Positions 5,574-10,000 of a stretch of DNA of 10,000 nt are shown here, piece by piece (the first letter of the stretch is position 1; the number at the start of each line of letters is the position of its first letter). Under the pieces are notes generated by a model. It saw only the letters and a program-made list of their open reading frames with translations, ran no database searches and was not told the origin of the DNA. Both the position numbers and the translations under genes were made by a program. Source of the stretch: Symbiodinium natans (lineage: Eukaryota > Sar > Dinophyceae > Suessiales > Symbiodiniaceae); NCBI GenBank assembly GCA_905221605.1, contig CAJNDS010002601.1, positions 240,001-250,000 of the forward strand. The letters run 5' to 3'.

Positions 5574-5657
5574 ATACTAACAGACCTTAATAGGGATGAT
5601 AGCACCCCCTATTATAACCCTTATGAAGGACTGTTAGTATAAAGGTGAACATCCCAA
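5574..5657. repeat. Hairpin element B (family A/B)
   Basis: ATACTAACAG (5574-5583) and CTGTTAGTAT (5631-5640) are perfect inverted ends. Inner arms (CCTTAATAGGG against CCCTTATGAAGG) pair imperfectly. The core is CTATTATAACCC. The sequence and the tail GAACATCCCAA match element A at 174-255. Confidence 0.85.
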
Positions 5658-5709
5658 CCTACACCCCCATTCTAATTCAAAAGGCCCCTATATTACCATT
5701 GCACCATGA

Positions 5710-5820
5710 GAAACCCCGGACGAGGTAGCTCGACCCTCCATTGACCCAATGGCGCACCTGGCAGCACTCCTACGGAAGCCGCTCAGCGGCATTGACTCGC
5801 GAGCTCTTAGTAGGGGATGA
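5710..5820 (+). CDS. Candidate exon right of element B, about 36 codons
   Basis: An open frame running ETPDEVARPSIDPMAHLAAL, then LRKPLSGIDSRALSRG, with TGA at 5818-5820. It has ordinary, helix-prone composition. Acceptor options include GAG|GTAGC and GGTAG|CTCG. Removing 5572-5728, with a GA donor of the type known in dinoflagellates, would join it in phase to the segment that ends at element B. The ATG at 5749 is an alternative start. Confidence 0.25.
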   Translation, partial: ETPDEVARPSIDPMAHLAALLRKPLSGIDSRALSRG

Positions 5821-5916
5821 ATTTATATAAGTCGAACCTATAAGCCGTTACAGAATTATATAGGGGGAGATGAGCTAGAGTTCCTATTGTGGCTTTAAAT
5901 GCTGTAGGTTGGGGAG

Positions 5917-5942
5917 CGTGTATGTGCATATATGTATATATG

Positions 5943-5985
<43 letters not shown>

Positions 5986-6025
5986 CTGTATGTATGCATG
6001 CATGCATGTGTGTGTGTGCGTGTCC
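5917..6025. repeat. Microsatellite, left half: (TATG), (TA)n, (TGCA), (TG)n
   Basis: TATG units, a pure (TA) run of roughly 34 bases around 5949-5982, then GTATGCATGCATGCATG and (TG)n. The long open frames here, with CVCVCV and YIYIYI repeats, are artefacts of dinucleotide repetition. Confidence 0.97.
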
Positions 6026-6091
6026 ATGAGGGGTTGCTAGCAAGGAGAACCCTGAATTCCATCAACTCGGCGAACCGCGAACCACAATCAC
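6026..6091. other. Unique 65-base island between microsatellites
   Basis: Non-repetitive sequence of normal composition lies between complementary repeat tracts. It is open on both strands (plus: TLNSINSANREPQS; minus: CGSRFAELMEFRVLLASNPS), but it is too short to decide whether it is coding. Confidence 0.6.
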
Positions 6092-6127
6092 ACATATATA
6101 CACACATACATGCATACATACATATAT

Positions 6128-6158
<31 letters not shown>

Positions 6159-6305
6159 TACATACATACATACATACATACATACACGCATACACATACA
6201 TACACACACACATATAGATATATATATATATATATAGATATACACACACACCCACCCACCCACACACACACACACACACACATATATCTATATATATATA
6301 TATAT
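6092..6305. repeat. Microsatellite, right half: (CATA)n, (CA)n, (TA)n
   Basis: Repeated CATA/CACA units, then TATAGATATATA, (CA)n with CCCACCCACCCA, and ATATATCTATATATA to 6305. Much of it is complementary to the left half. Confidence 0.97.
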
Positions 6306-6320
6306 GATTCAGCCCCGGCG

Positions 6321-6356
6321 GCCCCCCCCCCCCTCCCCCCTACCCCCCCCCCCCCC
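6321..6356. repeat. Poly-C block
   Basis: Runs of 12, 6 and 14 C residues separated by single T or TA. Confidence 0.9.
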
Positions 6357-6571
6357 TGTGGTGTGGTTGGGGGTTGGTTTTAGGGTTTTAGGGTTTAGGG
6401 TTTAGGGTTTAGGGTTTTAGGGTTTTAGGGTTTTAGGGTTTAGGGTTTAGGGTTTAGGGTTTAGGGTTTTAGGGTTTAGGGTTTAGGGTTTAGGGTTTAG
6501 GGTTTTCCCCGCGGATGGGGTACTAAGATGATCCCCCCCCCCCTGTGGTGTGGTTGGGGGTTGGTTTTAGG
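6354..6571 (+). repeat. Tandem duplication of a poly-C/telomere-like module
   Basis: A 31-base string beginning CCCTGTGGTGTGGTTGGGGG and continuing TTGGTTTTAGGG occurs at 6354-6384 and again at 6541-6571, 187 bases apart. Each copy is preceded by poly-C and followed by a TTTAGGG array, so the whole unit of poly-C, GT-rich linker and array was duplicated. Confidence 0.9.
6380..6507 (+). repeat. TTTAGGG/TTTTAGGG array
   Basis: About 17 units mixing TTTAGGG and the octamer TTTTAGGG. Confidence 0.97.
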
Positions 6572-6730
6572 GTTAGGGTTTAGGGTTCAGGGTTTTAGGG
6601 TTTAGGGTTTAAGGTTTAAGACTTAAGGTTTAGGGTTTAGGGTTAGGGTTTAGGTTTTAGGGTTTAGGGTTTAGGGTTTAGGGTTTAGGTTTAGGTTTAG
6701 GGTTTAGGGTTTAGGGTTTAGGGTTTAGGG
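6566..6730 (+). repeat. Second TTTAGGG array with TTTTAGGG, TTAGGG and TTTAGG variants
   Basis: More degenerate than the first copy, with unit changes such as TTTAAGG and GACTTAAGG near 6608-6627. Confidence 0.95.
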
Positions 6731-6746
6731 ACCGTAGAGTAGGCTT

Positions 6747-6788
6747 GGGGGGGGGGGGGGGATACCATGGGGGGGGGGGGGTGGGGGT
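6747..6788. repeat. Two poly-G runs
   Basis: Fifteen Gs at 6747-6761 and 13 Gs at 6769-6781 separated by ATACCAT, then TGGGGG. The run is strand-opposite to the poly-C block at 6321 and likely to form G-quadruplexes. Confidence 0.9.
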
Positions 6789-6825
6789 CCCAGGACGCTC
6801 GACGCTGAACCATTTTTATATATGT

Positions 6826-6861
6826 ATGTATATGTATGTATATAAATACGTACGCACACAT
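6826..6861. repeat. Short TATG/TA microsatellite
   Basis: TATATATGTATGTATATGTATG-type sequence resembling the left half of the large microsatellite. Confidence 0.85.
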
Positions 6862-6899
6862 AAAAGGTGGGGCGACACACGCAGCTTGTACTTTAGAAA

Positions 6900-7136
6900 C
6901 ATCGCGTGAACACCAGCTTCAGAGCGCACCAGCGCGCCAAGCACGTTCCAAGCACACCTGCAGCAGTTGGGAGGGTTTAGGGTTTAGGGTTTAGGGTTTA
7001 GGGTTTAGGGTTTAGGGTTTAGGGAGGTTCGGAATCCTACTATACAAGGGCCCACAAGTTTGAGAATCCCCCATATGCCCACCTTCCATCAATCTTCCTT
7101 GCTGTTTATTTTGGCCCCAGCGACCTAAGATTTTTT
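6900..7136 (+). CDS. Two-exon candidate: exons 6900-6974 and 7023-7136 around a telomere-like intron
   Basis: The first segment reads HRVNTSFRAHQRAKHVPSTP and AAVGR to a codon boundary at 6974. The array 6975-7022 starts GTTTAGGG and ends GGTTTAG. Removing its 48 bases continues in phase 0 as GGSESYYTRAHKFENPPYAH and LPSIFLAVYFGPSDLRFF to 7136, where a GT could be the next donor; unspliced, the frame stops at TGA 7146-7148. An acceptor for the first exon may be CTTTAG near 6895. The product is unrecognised, with an aromatic hydrophobic end. Confidence 0.42.
6975..7022 (+). repeat. Perfect TTTAGGG array, probable intron
   Basis: Seven perfect units between two open frames that are in phase when it is removed. 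Confidence 0.92.
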
Positions 7137-7162
7137 GTCGTTTGCTGAGTTATTCAGCCTAG

Positions 7163-7408
7163 TTTGGAGTTTGGAGCAAGATGCTCTGTCCGACACCGCC
7201 GAAGCCAACAGAAGTACGAAAGCGTCCACCATTTCAGCGAAAGTACCACATCCTGGTCACAGCAGCTGATGGAGCGGCAGGTGACATGATGGACAAAGTC
7301 AATACCTCCGCGAGCGCGGACGAATTTGGCATCGAGGACAGGGCTTCCCGCCAAACATCGAAGGAGACCTCAGGGACCGAGAGTTTGCAGATCGCCGCTG
7401 ACTCCTAG
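7163..7408 (+). CDS. Candidate exon with ATG at 7181, ending at hairpin element D
   Basis: Open frame with ATG at 7181 (CAAGATG): MLCPTPPKPTEVRKRPPFQR, KYHILVTAADGAAGD, then SASADEFGIEDRASRQ and TSKETSGTESLQIAADS to TAG at 7406-7408. The same frame is open from 7163 and is in phase with the exon ending at 7136, but the gap (26-44 bases) would be a very short intron. The early basic patch KRPPFQRK and the acidic, Ser/Thr-rich end suggest a disordered soluble region. It stops exactly where element D begins. Confidence 0.35.
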   Translation, partial: FGVWSKMLCPTPPKPTEVRKRPPFQRKYHILVTAADGAAGDMMDKVNTSASADEFGIEDRASRQTSKETSGTESLQIAADS

Positions 7409-7415
7409 TAGTAGA

Positions 7416-7499
7416 GTCGGTAACCTTTAACCTTTTTGGGGTAATATGGTCCCCTTATAATCCCAAAGGTTAACCTTTAATTCCTCCAGGTTACTGGAC
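7416..7499. repeat. Hairpin element D between two open segments
   Basis: TTAACCTTTTTGGG on the left pairs with CCCAAAGGTTAA on the right after a two-base bulge, and the ends carry GGTAACCT/AGGTTACTG. The interior has CTTATAATCCC, the family core. The right end TTCCTCCAG|G is a good acceptor at 7489. The donor is less clear: GT at 7408 would recreate a stop, while GC at 7397 or GA at 7400 keep the frame. Confidence 0.65.
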
Positions 7500-7693
7500 A
7501 ACTGAGGACTCCTCCGACGAGCAAGACCACGAGACATGCCTGTCGTTGTCCGAGCTTGTCTCGCAAAGAGCCAGTCGTGAAAAAGCACGTGGACGACATC
7601 ATGGGCCAGCGTTGCAGTGGTGCCGTGATCAAGAACGTCAGCTGCAGTTCATGCGCAACCTCGAGTCATAAGGCCGAGCCTGAGAAGACTTAA
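7490..7693 (+). CDS. Candidate exon right of element D (two open frames)
   Basis: Two frames are open. One, in phase with the 7181 frame through a GC/GA donor, contains KEPVVKKHVDDIMGQRCSGA and stops at TAA 7691-7693. The other reads TTEDSSDEQDHETCLSLSEL, then VSQRASREKARGRHHGP and LQWCRDQERQLQFMRNLES, ending at TAA 7669-7671. The second has the more convincing protein character but needs an unusual splice to join 7181. Coding is likely; the frame is not settled. Confidence 0.33.
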   Translation, partial: VTGQLRTPPTSKTTRHACRCPSLSRKEPVVKKHVDDIMGQRCSGAVIKNVSCSSCATSSHKAEPEKT

Positions 7694-7705
7694 GACCCTA
7701 CTCAG

Positions 7706-7778
7706 CGTCGGAAAGCATGGCTGGACTCATCGGGAACAACCGCTTTCCATAGCCCTCTCCAAAAACGGAGGGGCTTTG
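7706..7778 (+). CDS. Candidate short exon
   Basis: After CTCAG at 7701-7705, a frame reads RRKAWLDSSGTTAFHSPLQK and RRGF, followed by a donor-like G|GTAGGAACC at 7779 and then CCCTAAA units. An overlapping small inverted repeat (AGCCCTCTCC with GGAGGGGCT) is probably incidental. No family is recognised. Confidence 0.25.
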
Positions 7779-7787
7779 GTAGGAACC

Positions 7788-7812
7788 CGAAACCCTAAAC
7801 CCAAAACCCTAA
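7788..7812 (-). repeat. Short CCCTAAA cluster
   Basis: Three to four C-strand units after the donor-like GTAGG. They lie in the likely intron that ends with CTTCTTGTTTCAG at 7892. Confidence 0.75.
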
Positions 7813-7892
7813 GTTCCGAGTTTGCCCGAAAGTCCAGTTGCAAAGAGGCCTAAGAGTTGTGCGGAGCACACGCTTGCCCCTTCTTGTTTCAG

Positions 7893-8219
7893 AGCCCTCC
7901 AGCGAAGCCCCCCACTGCTGCTTCATGTATCATAGGGTTCAGGGTTCAGGGTTCAGGGTTTAGGGTTTAGGGTTTAGGGTTTAGGGTTTAGGGTTTAGGG
8001 TTTCTCACATGGTTTAGGTTTAGGTCTTGCATGCTGGAGGAGGGGCCGCCGGAGCCTGGCTCTCGGAGGAATCCTGTGTACAGCTTCGTACAGATTCCCA
8101 TGCTCTACATGGAGCCTTCGGTGTGCGGGCAGCAGCTCCTCATCGGCAGGTGCTTCCTCAGCAGGGCTTCCTCATTTTTTTTGAGCATGGCCACCTCAAG
8201 TTGGCTTCTCAAAGGGTAG
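7893..8219 (+). CDS. Two-exon candidate: exons 7893-7936 and 8024-8215 around a telomere-like intron
   Basis: A strong acceptor, CCCCTTCTTGTTTCAG, precedes SPPAKPPTAASCIIG. The array 7937-8023 begins GTTCAGGG and ends GGTTTAG. Its removal keeps phase 2 and gives SCMLEEGPPEPGSRRNPVYS, FVQIPMLYMEPSVCGQQLLI and GRCFLSRASSFFLSMATSSW. The frame ends LLKG followed by TAG at 8217-8219, which overlaps a donor GG|GTAGGGG at 8216. ATG 8031 is a possible internal start. Two other frames are open over parts of it. No family is recognised. Confidence 0.4.
7935..8023 (+). repeat. TTCAGGG then TTTAGGG array, probable intron
   Basis: Three TTCAGGG units followed by six to seven TTTAGGG units and a degenerate tail ending TTTAG|G. 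Confidence 0.93.
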
Positions 8220-8345
8220 GGGATAGGATTAGGGGGGAGAATCTTGGGGATATAGACCCTCTGAATAAGGTCCCTGTTTGTAAGAGAGCCAGAAGAGGGT
8301 TCAGAAGGGTCCCCCTTTTAAGGGTCTCCCTTATCCTGCCTGGCA
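8215..8345. repeat. Imperfect hairpin region J
   Basis: AGGATTAGGGGGGAGAATCTT on the left (about 8226-8246) and AAGGGTCTCCCTTATCCTGCCT on the right (about 8320-8341) pair imperfectly. It begins exactly at the proposed donor GTAGGGG, like the other hairpin introns, but lacks a clear TTATAA core. Confidence 0.4.
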
Positions 8346-8429
8346 TCATCAACCTAACACCCCTTAGTTAAGGATCATGCCCCTGGAGTGATGTTCAGGA
8401 TCCCTATGTCATTTGAGGTAAATTTCTGA

Positions 8430-8880
8430 ACTCAAAGGGGTATTGGGCTCCTTGGGACCTACTTTTCACCCTTGTTGAACAACCGGTTCGGACACATCGC
8501 CCTAAGCTGCTGCCACGCGTACCATTTTAGTGTAAAAGTTTCCAGCTTGCACGGCACTCCACAGGCAAGGGTTTGACGTTCACTCACGTTCATCTTGCGC
8601 CGGACGCCTTAGACGATCGCAGGCCAACATCACCAAATGGGTGTGGCAGCGAAAGGCCCACGGCACTTGCCATTCAGTAGTCCCAAAAGGGTCTAAGTAC
8701 TACTAGGACTACTAGGATAGATACTCTTGAGGCCCAAAGTATCTACCATATTAGTACTTAGACCCCTTCGGGCGTGGAGAGCCTGCATGACTGGACAGCC
8801 CCACTGGCTAGCCCATCCAGCTACATCTGTGCGGCTCGCACCGTGGACGCTGGTCGTGCTCAGCCCAGTGCTGCTAGCAA
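8430..8880 (+). CDS. Gene of the right end: exons about 8436-8564, 8623-8676, 8762-8880
   Basis: Open from after TGA 8427-8429; reads GLLGTYFSPLLNNRFGHIAL, SCCHAYHFSVKVSSLHGTPQ to 8564, before a GCAAGG donor. Removing 8565-8622 (GC to CGCAG|G, phase 0) gives ANITKWVWQRKAHGTCHS. The hairpin intron 8677-8761 (GT to TTAG, 85 bases, phase 0) leads to TPSGVESLHDWTAPLASPSS and YICAARTVDAGRAQPSAASK. The final part resembles the end of a fibronectin-III-like beta-sandwich: a Tyr in an alternating strand, then a Gly and Ser/Pro-rich turn before the next domain. The exon segments have alternative open frames, so the domain assignment is an inference from pattern only. Confidence 0.45.
8677..8765. repeat. 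Hairpin element E, predicted 85-base intron at 8677-8761
   Basis: Fourteen bases, GGGTCTAAGTACTA (8689-8702), pair perfectly with 8752-8765, and an inner stem TAGATACT/AGTATCTA (8718-8725 with 8738-8745) stacks inside. The donor TCA|GTAGTCCC and acceptor CTTAG|ACC flank it. It is the best cruciform in the window. It lacks the TTATAA core. Confidence 0.75.
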
Positions 8881-8883
8881 GAG

Positions 8884-8950
8884 CACCCTAAACCCTAAAC
8901 CCTAAACCCTAAACCCTAAACCCTAAACCCTAACCCTAAACCCTAAACCC
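8884..8950 (-). repeat. CCCTAAA array
   Basis: Nine units, one CCCTAA hexamer, then CCCCCC. It follows the end of the exon at 8880. Confidence 0.97.
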
Positions 8951-9247
8951 CCCGTGCTGGCCCAAGTCGCGAGATCGTGTGAAAGCCATGTACTCGGGGG
9001 TCCGCTGGGGCCTCCGAGGAGCACGGGTTGAAAGAAGCCGTTTGTTGGGCTCCTGACGACAACTGCTGTACCTATGCAAGATGTTGCAGAGCCTGTACAG
9101 AAGTTCCCACGGCAAGTTCACCAGGTAGCCAGTGATCTCCTCCATGTCCAACGCAGTCATTGGTAATTTGAAGTGACAGCCCGCACACTCTGGCCGTTCC
9201 TGATGATCTGATGGGGTTCTTCTCCCTGTTTGATTCGGGAGAGGCGC
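8936..9247 (-). CDS. Antisense open frame, 104 codons
   Basis: The longest open frame in the non-repetitive part, on the minus strand. It opens at 9247 after a TAG that could be an acceptor (GATGTAG|GCG) and has ATG at 9160. It includes QERPECAGCHFKLPM with a CxxCH, then TALDMEEITGYLVNLPWELL, YRLCNILHRYSSCRQEPNKR and a basic tail, and runs into the telomere-like array. It would lie inside the proposed plus-strand intron 8881-9256. A plus-strand frame in the same codon register (9056-9163) is also open; third-position GC by hand favours the minus frame slightly. Either a nested gene, an exon of a minus-strand gene, or chance. Confidence 0.28.
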   Translation of the reverse strand, partial: APLPNQTGRRTPSDHQERPECAGCHFKLPMTALDMEEITGYLVNLPWELLYRLCNILHRYSSCRQEPNKRLLSTRAPRRPQRTPEYMAFTRSRDLGQHGGFRV

Positions 9248-9256
9248 CTACATCAG

Positions 9257-9974
9257 GTACAGTGGCTCATCAGTTCTGCGCTGCCATGCGCTGCAAGGTG
9301 AGCGAGGCTACAAGGCATACATACCGGACATACTGGTGAGCGAAGCCGAGACATTTCCTTTTAGTTGCAAGCTCACCGACCTGCCACCGGGCTCATACTC
9401 AACATGGGTTCTGGGGTTAGCATCTCCGGCCCATTACTCAAACCCGTCGTCAGGCAAGCTGGTTGTACTAGTATAGGGGTCGGAAGAATGACTACTAGTA
9501 TTCCCTTGAGGTCCGTTTATAATACCCAACCCCTATGGTCCCTAAACCCTAAACCCTATTCTAATTGTTCAGGTTCCTATACTACACTGTTACACTCAGC
9601 TCGGCTGCCGAGGTCGGACTTGCCCACAGATTTCCACAGTAGCCTGCGGTTTTTTTTGCATCATCTAGGTAGGCCCTTTGGGATATTTAGGGTTTAGGGT
9701 TTACGGTTTAGGGTTTAGGGTGCTAGGCCTATCCTACTAGGTAGGCCCTTGGGACATTTCATATGTTCCCTTATTGGGTTGAAGAGGATCATGTGCAGGA
9801 TTATGTTTCAGAATATTTTGGGGGGGCCATCCTAGTCATGTTGCGCACAACGGTAACATTCAGCACCGCATGACAGAGCCATCATGCAAAAGTGCGTTGG
9901 GTGCGGCCTCTTCCTGTCCGTTGGAAGCAGGGTTCAAAGTTCCATTTCCAGCTCTCGTTCGATGCCCAGCATGA
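9257..9974 (+). CDS. Gene of the right end, continued: exons 9257-9457, 9573-9638, 9836-about 9971
   Basis: Open for about 80 codons to TAG 9474-9476. It reads YSGSSVLRCHALQGERGYKA, YIPDILVSEAETFPFSCKLT, DLPPGSYSTWVLGLASPAHY, SNPSSGK. The block LTDLPPGSYSTWVLGLA followed by a Ser/Asn/Pro turn is typical of fibronectin-III and related beta-sandwich domains, and aligns with the end of the exon at 8762-8880. A GC donor after SSG-AA (9458) and acceptor TTCAG|G (9572) add FLYYTVTLSSAAEVGLAHRF. Removing 9639-9835 (array plus hairpin I) adds HHVAHNGNIQHRMTEPSCKS and continues to TGA 9972-9974, near the window edge. Rival: GTGAGC at 9298 and TTTCCTTTTAG at about 9364 are strong splice sites that would break this frame. 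Confidence 0.42.
9462..9572. repeat. Hairpin element C2 with CCCTAAA tail, predicted intron
   Basis: ATAGGGGTCGG (9473-9483) pairs with CCAACCCCTAT (9526-9536) with one G-T pair. The core is TTTATAATACCC. It matches element C1 at 3056. CCCTAAA units follow at 9541-9556, and a TTGTTCAG|G acceptor ends the proposed intron. Confidence 0.65.
9665..9750. repeat. Direct repeat of CTAGGTAGGCCCTT flanking a TTTAGGG array
   Basis: The copies at 9665-9678 and 9737-9750 are identical over 14 bases, and the similarity continues for about ten more (TGGGATATTT against GGGACATTT). They are 72 bases apart, with five TTTAGGG-like units between. It resembles a target-site duplication or an AG|G-type intron boundary repeated at both ends. 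Confidence 0.85.
9737..9835. repeat. Hairpin element I
   Basis: CTAGGTAGGCCC (9737-9748) and GGGCCATCCTAG (9824-9835) are inverted ends matching at 10 of 12 positions. A GT at 9741 and AG at 9835 would make it a 95-base intron. GGCCTATCCT (9726-9735) also pairs with AGGTAGGCC just left of the element. Confidence 0.6.
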
Positions 9975-10000
9975 TTGACAGCTGGCTACTGCAACATAAC

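Noticed and set aside
5405-5605. Minus-strand open frame of 66 codons
   Set aside because: It crosses element B and CCCTAAA units, and the plus strand has better protein-like frames over the same bases.
5895-6283. Long open frames (up to 128 codons) on both strands
   Set aside because: They consist of repeated CVCV, YIYI and HTHT residues from TG, TA and CA dinucleotide repeats; open because the repeats lack stops.
7751-7780. Stem AGCCCTCTCC/GGAGGGGCT as an intrinsic terminator
   Set aside because: Imperfect pairing, no T tract after it, and the setting is eukaryotic; it overlaps an exon candidate.
8027-8371. Plus-strand frame of 114 codons
   Set aside because: It overlaps the frame with a matching upstream exon (7893-7936) and runs through hairpin region J, so it is more likely a shadow frame, though not excluded.
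1-10000. CRISPR array or prokaryotic operon
   Set aside because: Repeats are contiguous tandem units without unique equal-length spacers, and no ribosome-binding sites or long bacterial-type reading frames are present.

Overview
This looks like nuclear DNA of a protist with telomere-type repeats, most probably a dinoflagellate (Symbiodiniaceae-like). It carries dozens of interstitial TTTAGGG/CCCTAAA arrays, has no operons or ribosome-binding sites, and its short open segments can be joined only through short introns with GT, GC or GA donors and AG|G acceptors. An apicomplexan such as Eimeria, a chromerid, or a plant or alga also uses TTTAGGG, so the assignment is an inference. I recognise no rRNA, tRNA, CRISPR array or named gene.

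Layout. Bases 1-2500 are mostly repeat: degenerate TTTGGGG/TTTAGGG, a CCCCAAA-to-CCCTAAA array, then about 1 kb of TTTCTAGGG/TTTGTAGGG nonamer array, with a few short exon-like islands. From an ATG at 2629 to about 5467 I can string open segments into one plus-strand multi-exon model whose reading phase agrees at every junction. The introns of this model are telomere-type arrays or 50-250 bp segments with a hairpin. Bases 5574-5657 hold another hairpin element. Bases 5917-6305 are a bipartite (TG/TA)n-(CA/TA)n microsatellite. Bases 6321-6790 are poly-C, TTTAGGG and poly-G blocks with a duplicated module. Bases 6900-8219 and 8430-9974 carry more plus-strand exon candidates, again separated by arrays and hairpin elements. 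The last group resembles tandem fibronectin-III-like domains.

Two ideas stand out. First, many TTTAGGG arrays appear to be introns: the repeat offers GG|GTTTAG as a donor and TTTAG|G as an acceptor, and removing the arrays keeps flanking frames open. Second, a family of roughly 70-110 bp hairpin elements, most with a TTATAA-CCC-like core, sits at or across predicted splice sites, like introner elements.

All gene models were made by eye. Segments of about 40 codons are often open by chance in sequence of this composition, other frames are frequently open too, and a single junction matches phase one time in three. RNA or protein data would settle them.
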